Of a stretch of 64,000 bases of DNA, positions 17,455 to 25,713 are shown in pieces; within the stretch, counting starts at the first letter, position 1; each line of letters opens with the position of its first letter. Source of the DNA: an uncultured Subdoligranulum sp. (GTDB taxonomy: Bacteria; Bacillota; Clostridia; Oscillospirales; Ruminococcaceae); the NCBI GenBank assembly GCA_900545545.1, contig UQZO01000001.1:186001-250000 (forward strand), written 5' to 3'. A program made the translations under genes and the position numbers. Below the pieces are notes generated by a model that had not been told where the DNA came from, searched no databases, and saw only the letters and a list, made by a program, of their open reading frames with translations.

Positions 17455-18594
17455 ATGCCGCAAAATCAGCTGCCGCAGGTTACCGCCATCATTGTGGCGG
17501 CAGGGGCATCCCGCCGTATGGGGTTTGACAAGCTCAGCTATCGCTTGCCGGACGGCCAGACCGTGCTGGAAAAAAGTTGTGCTGCGCTGGCAGCGCATCC
17601 GGCAGTCGCGCAGCTGGTGCTGGTGGCCGGTGCCAACCGCGAAACCTGTGAACAGATTGCACAGCGCTGCCCCAAACCCTGCGTTGTGGTGGCAGGCGGG
17701 GAAACCCGTGCCGACAGTGTGCGCCACGGCCTGGAAGTGGCTTCCGGGGAACTGGTGGCCATCCATGATGCGGCACGTCCCTTTGTAAGCCAGGCTGTGA
17801 TCACGGCAGCCCTGCAGGCGGCGGCACAGACCGGCGCAGCGGCCCCGGCGGTACCGGTCAAGGATACCATCAAGGTGGCGGATGCAGACGGCCGGGTGCA
17901 GGATACGCCGGACCGCGCCACGCTGTATGCGGTGCAGACGCCGCAGTGCTTTTCGCGCAAACTTTACCTGGAAGCACTGGAGCGCGTGACCGGGGAAAAA
18001 GCGCACCTTGTAACGGATGACTGCAGCCTGTTTGAACTGGCAGGCTTCTCGGTTACCCTGACCCAGGGCGACTACGAAAACTATAAGATCACCACCAAAG
18101 AAGATTTGCAGAAGGAGAAAACGATGCGCATTGGACATGGCTATGACGTCCACCGCCTGGTGGAGGGACGCAAACTGATTCTGGGCGGGGTGGACATCCC
18201 TTATGAGAAGGGGCTTCTTGGCCATTCCGATGCCGACGTGCTGCTGCATGCCATCATGGATGCAGTGCTGGGCGCGGCTGCGCTGGGCGATATCGGCAAA
18301 CATTTCCCGGATACCGACCCCGCCTACAAGGGCGCGGATTCCCTGGCACTGACTCGGGCGGTGGCCAAGCTCATCACGGAGCATGGCTATACCGTGGGCA
18401 ATATTGATGCTACCATCCTTTGCCAGGCACCCAAACTGGCGCCGCATATCGCAACCATGCGCCAGAACATCGCCGATGCGTTTGGCATTCCGCTGGACGC
18501 CGTCAGCGTCAAGGCAACCACCGAGGAACACCTGGGATTCACCGGGGAAGGCCTGGGCATTGCCGCGCACGCTGTGGCGCTGCTGGAAAACTGA
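17455..18594 (+). CDS. ispDF: Bifunctional IspD/IspF (MEP cytidylyltransferase and cyclodiphosphate synthase)
   Basis: One 379-residue polypeptide joining two non-consecutive MEP enzymes. Residues 1-220 are IspD (CTP + methylerythritol phosphate): nucleotide loop AAGASRRMG near 16 and HDAARPFV near 104. Residues 224-379 are a complete IspF (forms 2,4-cyclodiphosphate): zinc ligands in GYDVHRL and GHSDADVLLHAIMDA, FPDTDPAYKGADS, and the C-terminal KATTEEHLGFTGEGLGIAAHA. The junction is only a few residues (QKEKT before the MRIGHG that would start a stand-alone IspF); the methionine at 18124 is in frame, so a separate IspF could also be made internally. ATG 17455 has AAGGGAAG 8 nt upstream; the GTG at 17446 overlaps it. 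Confidence 0.95.
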   Translation: MPQNQLPQVTAIIVAAGASRRMGFDKLSYRLPDGQTVLEKSCAALAAHPAVAQLVLVAGANRETCEQIAQRCPKPCVVVAGGETRADSVRHGLEVASGELVAIHDAARPFVSQAVITAALQAAAQTGAAAPAVPVKDTIKVADADGRVQDTPDRATLYAVQTPQCFSRKLYLEALERVTGEKAHLVTDDCSLFELAGFSVTLTQGDYENYKITTKEDLQKEKTMRIGHGYDVHRLVEGRKLILGGVDIPYEKGLLGHSDADVLLHAIMDAVLGAAALGDIGKHFPDTDPAYKGADSLALTRAVAKLITEHGYTVGNIDATILCQAPKLAPHIATMRQNIADAFGIPLDAVSVKATTEEHLGFTGEGLGIAAHAVALLEN

Positions 18595-18658
18595 GCGCGC
18601 TGCGGCAGCATCCGAACTTACATAAGCGACATAGGCGGGGAAGGGGGCCCGGCGCTTC

Positions 18659-19555
18659 ATGTTTCAAAACCAAATGATCTCTGCGATTGCAAGCACCTTG
18701 CGTGCCTTTGATCCTATTTCTGATACGCTGGATATTCTGATCATCTCATTTGCGTTCTACCAGCTCATACAGCTTGCGCGCAAATCCCGCGCCGGTCAGC
18801 TGGTGCGCGGCATTCTGCTGATCGTGATTTTCTACGGCCTGGCCTACGTGCTCAATCTGCGCACCGTGACCTGGGTGCTCAACAATGTGCTCACCATCGG
18901 CTTTACGGCGGCGGTTGTGATTTTTCAGCCGGAACTGCGCCGTACACTGGAACGCATGGGCCAGACGACGGTCTGGGCCGGGCGGCTGTTCGGCAACCGC
19001 CGCGCCGATCCTTCGCTGCGCGGGGTATGGCAGAGCGCGGTGGTGGCCATCTGCGATGCGGCAGAACAGCTTTCCGATACCCGCACCGGCGCACTGATGG
19101 TGCTGGAGCGCAAGAACAACCTGGAAGAAATCATCCGTACCGGCACCCCGATGCACGCCGATGTCATCCCCGAAATGCTGGGCACCATTTTTTATGAGGG
19201 TACCCCGCTGCATGATGGCGCGGTGGTCATCCGGGATGGTGTGATCGTGGCAGCCGGCTGCGTGCTGCCCCTGTCCAACAACCTGGAAATGGGCAAGGAT
19301 ATGGGAACCCGCCACCGTGCCGGTCTTGGCATGAGCGAAAACTCCGATGCCATCGTTGTCATTGTCAGCGAGGAAACCGGCATCATCTCGATGGCCAAAA
19401 ACGGCGTTTTGATCCGCCGTCTGGACCGTCAGAACCTGTTCAACCTGCTGCAGGAGGAAATCGTCCCGCCGGAGGAAACTGCCGAGACCCGGATGCCGCC
19501 CCTGAAGAAACTGCTGCGCAAAGGAGGCGCACAAACCCATGCAAAAGCCGACTAA
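18659..19555 (+). CDS. cdaA: Diadenylate cyclase CdaA
   Basis: Membrane-bound enzyme making the second messenger c-di-AMP from two ATP; c-di-AMP controls potassium and osmolyte transport and wall homeostasis in Firmicutes. 298 residues: three N-terminal hydrophobic helices (about 20-95), then the DAC domain with GTPLHDGAVVIRDG (DGA near 185) and TRHRAGLGMSE (RHR near 218), SEETG. Ends in a charged tail. A G-rich AAGGGGG segment lies about 12 nt before the ATG, a little far but the only candidate. It overlaps the next gene, a YbbR protein, by 17 bp: the classic cdaA-cdaR pair; glmM, the usual third member, is not here. Confidence 0.96.
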   Translation: MFQNQMISAIASTLRAFDPISDTLDILIISFAFYQLIQLARKSRAGQLVRGILLIVIFYGLAYVLNLRTVTWVLNNVLTIGFTAAVVIFQPELRRTLERMGQTTVWAGRLFGNRRADPSLRGVWQSAVVAICDAAEQLSDTRTGALMVLERKNNLEEIIRTGTPMHADVIPEMLGTIFYEGTPLHDGAVVIRDGVIVAAGCVLPLSNNLEMGKDMGTRHRAGLGMSENSDAIVVIVSEETGIISMAKNGVLIRRLDRQNLFNLLQEEIVPPEETAETRMPPLKKLLRKGGAQTHAKAD

Positions 19556-20837
19556 CGCTGTGCCGCAACCCTCTGCGGGCCGCAATTCTCCCTGGAACCA
19601 TCCGGCGTTTTCGATGTTGCTGGCCTTGCTGTGCGGCTTTATTGCCTGGACGGTGGTCACGGTGTACGTGGATCCCCAGGGGTCCGTTACCGTGCAGGAT
19701 GTCCCCATCAATTATGCAAACTCTGCCTCCACCTACACCTCTCAGGGGCTGGATATCGTCGAAAAGCCGGACATTGAGACGGTGGACGTCAAAGTGACCG
19801 GCAACAGCACGATCATCGGCAATATCCAGAATTCGGATATAATGGTCTATCCCAGCTATGCAGGGGTAAGCGGTGCCGGTAAAGTCACGCTGCGCCTGCA
19901 GGCCCGTCTGGTCAATACCACGGACTTCCCGGGAAATATTGAGTGCGTGGTGGAAAACCCCAAAACCATCGATGCGGTTTTTGACGAGGTCAGCGAAAAG
20001 ACGCTGCCCATCACGGTGGATGCCTCCGCGGTTTCCGTTGCCGATGGCTACATGCTCAACAAAACGACCGCAGTCCCGGCAGAGATCACGCTGCGCGGCC
20101 CCACCACCGAACTGGACCAGGTGGCTTCCGTGGTGGCAACGGTGCCCGGCGACGGTGAACTCTCCGACACGACGACGGTACCGGCTACGCTGGAACTTCG
20201 TGATGAAAACGGCGAAACCTTCACGCCACAGTACACCACGATGGACAGCGACACGGCCAATGTCACGCTGACCATCTATCAGGTGCGGGAACTGCCGCTG
20301 GTGGTCGATTTCATCGGAACGCCCACGAACTTTGACACCAAGAGCCTGAAGTATTCCCTGAGCCAGGATACGCTGCGTGTGGCCGGCCCGGCCCGGACCG
20401 TCAGCGCACTGGAAGAACTGACCGTTACCGATTTTGACCTGGCACGCGAGTTTGAACTGGGCCGTGACTATCAGCGCCTGGTAGAGCTGCCGGCGGGAAT
20501 CGTCTCGTTGGATGGCGTGACCAGCGTTACCCTCAGTTTCGATACCGAAGAAATGGCATCGACCACGCTGAACATCTCCAACATCAAACCCATAAACGTG
20601 CCCAGCAACTACGAGATTGAAGTTCTTTCCAGTCTTGTGTCGGGCGTTACGCTGTACGGCCCTGCCGATGAAATTGAAGCTATCTCGGCGGACAGCGTGG
20701 TGGCTCAGATCGATTGCCAGAGCGTGAATCTGACGGTGGGGCAGCAGAGCATTCCCGTCACCATCCAGATTCCGTCGTCCACCCGTGTCTTTGCCACGGG
20801 CAGCTACACCGTCCAGTGCGAGGTTGTGGCAAAATAA
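19539..20837 (+). CDS. YbbR-domain protein (CdaR-like regulator of CdaA)
   Basis: 432 residues: a short proline-rich cytoplasmic start, one membrane helix (about 24-45, AFSMLLALLCGFIAWTVVTVYV) and an extracytoplasmic part made of about four YbbR-type beta domains, visible as repeated patterns of V-x-V-x-G (DVKVTGNST, VTLRLQARL; AEITLRGPTTELDQV; DTLRVAGPARTVSAL; SGVTLYGPADEIEAI), each GP-x-x-x-x-x-I/V preceding a helix. In Bacillus and Listeria CdaR/YbbR binds CdaA and modulates c-di-AMP synthesis. Its start overlaps the cdaA end by 17 bp, suggesting translational coupling. A ribosome site AAAGGAGG lies within the cdaA 3' end. Confidence 0.9.
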   Translation: MQKPTNAVPQPSAGRNSPWNHPAFSMLLALLCGFIAWTVVTVYVDPQGSVTVQDVPINYANSASTYTSQGLDIVEKPDIETVDVKVTGNSTIIGNIQNSDIMVYPSYAGVSGAGKVTLRLQARLVNTTDFPGNIECVVENPKTIDAVFDEVSEKTLPITVDASAVSVADGYMLNKTTAVPAEITLRGPTTELDQVASVVATVPGDGELSDTTTVPATLELRDENGETFTPQYTTMDSDTANVTLTIYQVRELPLVVDFIGTPTNFDTKSLKYSLSQDTLRVAGPARTVSALEELTVTDFDLAREFELGRDYQRLVELPAGIVSLDGVTSVTLSFDTEEMASTTLNISNIKPINVPSNYEIEVLSSLVSGVTLYGPADEIEAISADSVVAQIDCQSVNLTVGQQSIPVTIQIPSSTRVFATGSYTVQCEVVAK

Positions 20838-20861
20838 AAACTTCCAAAGGAATTTATCCCT

Positions 20862-22463
20862 ATGCTTTTGGTCCGTAACATCCGCCTGCCGCTCTCCTGC
20901 AAAGCCCCGGATGCCGAAGCAGCAGCGCAGGCCCTGCGCATCCTGCATATTCCGCCCACAAAGGCGGCCCATTGCGGGGTGGCAAAATTATCGGTGGATG
21001 CCCGGCACGGCAAACCCGTGCTGGTGTATACCATCGCAGTCACACTCAACGACGAGGGTGAGGAATCGGCTTTGGCCGGGGCCTCGCCCTGTGTCTGTTT
21101 CACGCGCCCGCCTCAGTTTGACTTTCCCGTTGGCGGCGGGACCCTCGTACACCGCCCGGTGGTGGTGGGCCTGGGTCCGGCAGGCCTTTTTGCGGCCTTG
21201 CTGCTGGCAAGGTCCGGCTATCGCCCGCTGGTGCTGGAGCGCGGTCCCGATCTGACCCGCCGTATCGAGGCGGTGCAGCATTTTGAAACCACCGGTGAAC
21301 TGGACCCCAACGCCAACATTCAGTTCGGCGAAGGCGGCGCAGGCACCTTCTCGGACGGCAAACTCACCACTCGCGTGGGGGACCCGCTCTGTGCCTTTGT
21401 GACCCAGGCGTTCCTGGCTCATGGCGCCCCGGCGGACATTGCCTGGCGGCAAAAACCCCATGTGGGTACCGATCTTTTGCGCGGCGTCATCCGCAGCATC
21501 CGGGAAGAGATCCAATCTTTGGGCGGCGAGGTGCTTTTTGATACGGCACTCACCGGCCTGCACAGTCGCGGCGGGGTGCTGACGGGCATCGAAACCACCG
21601 CCGGAAGTTTCCCCTGTGAACAGCTGATTCTGGCGGTGGGCCACAGCGCCCGGGATACCTTTGCCATGCTGCACCGGGCCGCACTTGCGCTGGAATGCAA
21701 ACCTTTTTCCGTCGGTTTCCGTGCGGAACATCTGCAAACCGAGATCGAGAAAAGCCTTTACCATGCGGCGGCCGGGCATCCCTCGCTGCCGCGGGGGGAA
21801 TACCAGCTCAGCCAGCATGTGGGGGGCGGGCGGTGTGTGTACACCTTCTGCATGTGCCCCGGCGGTACGGTCTGTGCTGCTGCCAGTGAGGAAGGCGGCG
21901 TGGTCACCAACGGTATGAGTCTGCACGCGCGGGATGGCCGCAACGCCAACGCGGCGGTGGTCGTCAGCGTGGACGGCCGGGACTTTGACAACGAACCGGC
22001 CAAGGCGGTGGCGTTTCAGCGCCAGCTGGAACAGGCGGCTTTCCGGGCCGGCGGCGGGAATTACCTCGCACCGGCCGAAACGGTGGGCAGCTTTCTGCAA
22101 GGGCAGGGCCGGTTGGAACTGGACCGGGTGCAGCCCACCTATCCCCGCGGCGTAACGCCTTACGATCTGGGCTCGCTGCTTCCGCCGGAACTGGCGGCCG
22201 CCTTGCGGGAAGGACTGACGGCATTTGGCCGTAAGATGGCGGCGTACCGTGCCCCTGATGCAGTGCTGACGGGGCTGGAAACCCGTACCAGCAGCCCGGT
22301 GCGTCTGCTGCGCGACGGCGAAACGCTGCAATGCACCGAACTGCAAGGCCTGTACCCCTGTGGAGAAGGGGCAGGGTATGCGGGCGGCATTATGACCGCT
22401 GCCGTGGACGGTGTGCGCTGTGCGGCTGCCCTGATGCGGGCGTATGCGCCCCCGAAACTGTAA
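20862..22463 (+). CDS. FAD-dependent dehydrogenase family protein (COG2509-type)
   Basis: 533 residues. The N-terminal 90 residues form an RNA-binding-like/ferredoxin-like extension, followed by a Rossmann FAD-binding motif VVVGLGPAGLFAALLLA (near 103-119) and the ERG that ends the second strand. The family-specific segments NIQFGEGGAGTFSDGKL and TRVGDP, and a C-terminal GLYPCGEGAGYAGGI FAD closure, place it in the uncharacterised FAD-dependent dehydrogenase family found across Clostridia. Cysteines cluster in the middle (TFCMCPGG). The substrate is unknown. AAAGGAA precedes ATG 20862. It follows ybbR by 24 bp and lies in the long plus-strand run. Confidence 0.85.
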   Translation: MLLVRNIRLPLSCKAPDAEAAAQALRILHIPPTKAAHCGVAKLSVDARHGKPVLVYTIAVTLNDEGEESALAGASPCVCFTRPPQFDFPVGGGTLVHRPVVVGLGPAGLFAALLLARSGYRPLVLERGPDLTRRIEAVQHFETTGELDPNANIQFGEGGAGTFSDGKLTTRVGDPLCAFVTQAFLAHGAPADIAWRQKPHVGTDLLRGVIRSIREEIQSLGGEVLFDTALTGLHSRGGVLTGIETTAGSFPCEQLILAVGHSARDTFAMLHRAALALECKPFSVGFRAEHLQTEIEKSLYHAAAGHPSLPRGEYQLSQHVGGGRCVYTFCMCPGGTVCAAASEEGGVVTNGMSLHARDGRNANAAVVVSVDGRDFDNEPAKAVAFQRQLEQAAFRAGGGNYLAPAETVGSFLQGQGRLELDRVQPTYPRGVTPYDLGSLLPPELAAALREGLTAFGRKMAAYRAPDAVLTGLETRTSSPVRLLRDGETLQCTELQGLYPCGEGAGYAGGIMTAAVDGVRCAAALMRAYAPPKL

Positions 22464-22479
22464 GGATTAGAGGAAGAGT

Positions 22480-23628
22480 ATGGAAAATCACTGGGGAAAA
22501 GACCCGAACCGGCAGACCGGCACACCAGAGTACGGCCCGGCCCCCGACCTGGATGAAATCATCAACGGGGCGGTACGTATTGGTACCGGCATCGGCTCAA
22601 CGGTTTTGTCCGGCATCAGCTATGCACTGGACCGGGTGGAAGAAGGCCTGAATTCGGTTCGTGGTTCGGCAAAGGAGCAACCCTTTGCACATTGGAAGCG
22701 AAAATTGGATAAACGTCTGCAGGACAAGAACCAGGACGAAGCCTTGGCACTGGCCATCACCGGCTGGGTGCTGGCCGCCTGTTTTGGCATCGCGGCAGTT
22801 GTCATGTGGGCGCTTGCTGCCGCCGGGCCCCAGGGGCTTGGTGTGACGCAAGAGGAATTTCTTGTCTTTCCCATTCTGATGGCTTGCTTTACACCACTGA
22901 CGGTTGGTTTTGGCATCATGGGCGGTGTGGGCGTCAGGAAGTACCGCTATATCAGTCGTCTGCGCCGGTATCTGCGCGGGGCGCGGGATTGGGTCTGCGA
23001 AGTTTCGGTGCTGGCCCAGGCCAGTCTGCTCAGCCGGGAACAGGTGTGCAAGGATTTGCAGCAGGCGGTGGCCAACGGTGATCTGCCCAACGCCTTGCTG
23101 GAGGATGGCAAGCTGTATCTGGACCTGGAACGCTGTGCGCCGGAAGAAACGCCTGTCCCGCAGGAACCGGCCGAGACAGAGCCTGCGCTGGACGAAGCCG
23201 AGTGCTTTCGCCGGGAAGGGGCTGCTTTTCTGGAAGAGCTGCGCCGCTGCAGCGGCAAACTCAGCGCCGATGCCGAGGAAGAACTGGCACAGATGCAAAA
23301 AATCTGCGCGGCCATCTTCAGTTTTGTGCATAACCACCCCGAACAGCTGCCCCGGGTGCGGCGGCTGCGGGAATATTACCTGCCCACCACGCGCAAGCTG
23401 CTGGACACAGCACAGGGCCTGGGGGAGGCAGACGGCACCCATGCGCAGGAAATCCGCCGGGATATCACCGGCATCCTGCATACACTCAACAAGGCCTACA
23501 GCAAGCTGTACGATACGCTGCTGCAGGATGTGAGCCTGGATGTTTCCACTGAGATCGACACGCTGGAAACCATGCTGCGTCAGGATGGCCTGACCCATGA
23601 TTTTGAATCGGATTTTAAAAACGGCTGA
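22480..23628 (+). CDS. XpaC-like (5-bromo-4-chloroindolyl phosphate hydrolysis family) membrane protein
   Basis: 382 residues. Two membrane helices (about 92-112 and 126-150) are followed by a cytoplasmic region with a winged-helix-like patch (SLLSREQVCKDLQQAVANGDLP) and a C-terminal helical domain with the family signature LREYYLPTTRKLLDT, DITGILHTLNKAYSKLYD and DVSTEIDTLETMLRQDGL. Family members such as Bacillus XpaC/YceG-neighbour proteins are often linked to TelA-type stress proteins, but the biochemical role is unknown and the phosphatase name is historical. No telA is present here. AGGAAGAG ribosome site; tightly packed between a FAD protein and recJ. Confidence 0.75.
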   Translation: MENHWGKDPNRQTGTPEYGPAPDLDEIINGAVRIGTGIGSTVLSGISYALDRVEEGLNSVRGSAKEQPFAHWKRKLDKRLQDKNQDEALALAITGWVLAACFGIAAVVMWALAAAGPQGLGVTQEEFLVFPILMACFTPLTVGFGIMGGVGVRKYRYISRLRRYLRGARDWVCEVSVLAQASLLSREQVCKDLQQAVANGDLPNALLEDGKLYLDLERCAPEETPVPQEPAETEPALDEAECFRREGAAFLEELRRCSGKLSADAEEELAQMQKICAAIFSFVHNHPEQLPRVRRLREYYLPTTRKLLDTAQGLGEADGTHAQEIRRDITGILHTLNKAYSKLYDTLLQDVSLDVSTEIDTLETMLRQDGLTHDFESDFKNG

Positions 23629-23657
23629 CGGCCGTGCTTTGTAAGGAGCGAACCACC

Positions 23658-25691
23658 ATGAACTATCCCGCCTGGCAAATCAAAACCGCCGAACCGGCCG
23701 GTGAGCAGAACCTTGCCGCCGCCGGCTGCGGTGTGCTGCTGCGCCGGGTACTGGCCGCGCGCGGCTATACCGATGCAGACGCGGCACGCGGACTGCTGGA
23801 ACCGGGGGGAGAATTGACGGACCCGTTTTTGCTGCGTGATATGGACAAAGCGGTGGCGCGAATCCAGCAGGCCATCGCAGCGGAGGAGCCGATCGTCATC
23901 TACGGCGACTATGATGTGGATGGCGTTTCGGCAACCGCCATTTTGTATGAGTGCCTGTCCAGTCAGGGGGCGCATGTGCGCTGTAAGCTGCCCACGCGTG
24001 GCAATGGATACGGCCTGACGCGTTCCGCCCTGGAAGGGCTGGCCCAAAAGGGCTTTACGCTGGTTGTAACGGTGGATAACGGAATCTCTGCCATTGAGGA
24101 AGCAGCCTGCGCCAAAGAGCTGGGCCTGGACCTGGTCATTACCGACCACCACCTGCCCGGCGACACCCTGCCGGAGGCAGTAGCCGTGGTGGACCCCAAA
24201 CGGGCCGATGATACCAGCCCGTTCAAAGATCTGTGCGGCGCAGGCGTGGCGTTCAAACTGTGCGCGGCGCTGGAAGGCTGCGACCCGGCAGAACTGCTGG
24301 AAATGTACGGTGAATTTGTGGCGCTGGGCACCGTGGCCGATGTGATGCCCCTGGTAGGGGAAAACCGCATACTGGTGCGGGAGGGCCTGACGCTTTTGCA
24401 GGATACCATGCGTCCGGGCCTGCAGGCCTTGCTGGACAGTGCCGGGTACGCGGGCAAACCCGTTACCACCGATACCGTAAGTTATGGATTGGCGCCGCGC
24501 CTGAATGCGGCGGGCCGTATGGACAATGCAGCCGTCGCACTGAAACTGCTTTTGTGCAGCGATGAGGAACAGGCTACCGGTATTGCGGCCCGCCTGGCGG
24601 AAATCAACACCGAACGCCAGCAGACAGAGCTGGAAGTTTTTACTGCTGCCTGCCGGACCCTGGAAGCGGACCCGGCCCGGCAGCGGGACCGGGTGCTCGT
24701 GGTTTCGGGCGAGGGCTGGCACGCCGGGGTGATCGGCATTGTGGCGGCTCGGCTGATGGAAAAATACAGCCGCCCGGTGATCGTGATCTCCATGCATGAA
24801 GGGGAGGGCCGCGGCAGCGGCCGTGCGCCGGATTCTTTTGATTTGCACGGTGCTTTGGCCGCTTGTGCAGAGCACCTGATCCGCTTCGGCGGACATGCGG
24901 CAGCGGCCGGTATTGAGGTAGAGGAAGAAAAGCTCCCGGCCTTCCGGCAGGCAATCAATGCATGGGCTGTGCACCACGCGGCTTGCATGGGGCCGGCTGC
25001 TTTGCAGCTGGATGCGGCGGTGGAACTGCAGGAACTCACGCTGGAAAACGTGCAGGAACTGGGACGGATGGCACCCTTCGGGCGGGAAAATCCCACCCCG
25101 GTACTGCTGGTGCAGAATGCCATTGTGGATGGTGTGTGGGCGATGGGCGCAGAGGGACGCCACACCCGCGTGCGGCTGCGGCAGGGCAATCACACCCTGT
25201 TTGCCTCGCTGTTCGGCACAGCACCCCAGAATTTTGCCTATCCGGTGGGGGCAGCAGTGGAAGCAGCCCTGGAAGTTTCCATCTTTACCGGGCGCAACGG
25301 CCCGATGGTTTCGGCACATCTCAAGGCCATCCGCCCGGCCAATCTAACCAATACGCCCAGCGAACAGGCCGCCTGGTTTGAAGCGTTCTGCACGGGCGTG
25401 GTGCTGGAACCGGCCCGGGCTGAAGCACTGCTGCCGGACCGTGCCGATACCGTCATGTTGTATAAGCGCATCCGCGGCGGGCAGGTATTTGCATCGGATT
25501 TGCAGCCGACGTTTGCCTCCCAGGGAGCGGAAAACACCGGCAAGACCCTGGCCAGCCTTACGGCACTGCAGGAACTGGGCCTGATCGAAGAACAGGATGG
25601 CCGCTGGCTGCCGGTGCCGGTCAGCCAAAAGCAGGACCTGGCTGCGGCGCCGGTGCTGCGCCGTCTGGCAGAACAAGCGGCACAGCGATAA
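23658..25691 (+). CDS. recJ: Single-strand DNA 5'-3' exonuclease RecJ
   Basis: Exonuclease acting in recombination and base-excision repair. 677 residues. DHH domain metal motifs are intact: GDYDVDGVSA (near 82-91) and the DHH of TDHHLPGD (near 163); the DHHA1 domain carries GRGSGRAPD and RFGGHAAAAG (near 405-425); an OB fold (around 460-560, HTRVRLRQGNHTLFASLFG) and a C-terminal extension follow. ATG 23658 has TAAGGAG 9 nt upstream; the GTG at 23634 lacks a site. Upstream of the (p)ppGpp synthetase gene, a very common Clostridia order. The last ~120 residues (PDRADTVMLYKRIRG...) form an extra winged-helix-like tail. Confidence 0.95.
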   Translation: MNYPAWQIKTAEPAGEQNLAAAGCGVLLRRVLAARGYTDADAARGLLEPGGELTDPFLLRDMDKAVARIQQAIAAEEPIVIYGDYDVDGVSATAILYECLSSQGAHVRCKLPTRGNGYGLTRSALEGLAQKGFTLVVTVDNGISAIEEAACAKELGLDLVITDHHLPGDTLPEAVAVVDPKRADDTSPFKDLCGAGVAFKLCAALEGCDPAELLEMYGEFVALGTVADVMPLVGENRILVREGLTLLQDTMRPGLQALLDSAGYAGKPVTTDTVSYGLAPRLNAAGRMDNAAVALKLLLCSDEEQATGIAARLAEINTERQQTELEVFTAACRTLEADPARQRDRVLVVSGEGWHAGVIGIVAARLMEKYSRPVIVISMHEGEGRGSGRAPDSFDLHGALAACAEHLIRFGGHAAAAGIEVEEEKLPAFRQAINAWAVHHAACMGPAALQLDAAVELQELTLENVQELGRMAPFGRENPTPVLLVQNAIVDGVWAMGAEGRHTRVRLRQGNHTLFASLFGTAPQNFAYPVGAAVEAALEVSIFTGRNGPMVSAHLKAIRPANLTNTPSEQAAWFEAFCTGVVLEPARAEALLPDRADTVMLYKRIRGGQVFASDLQPTFASQGAENTGKTLASLTALQELGLIEEQDGRWLPVPVSQKQDLAAAPVLRRLAEQAAQR

Positions 25692-25713
25692 TTTCAAAAG
25701 GGGGAGAATCACT

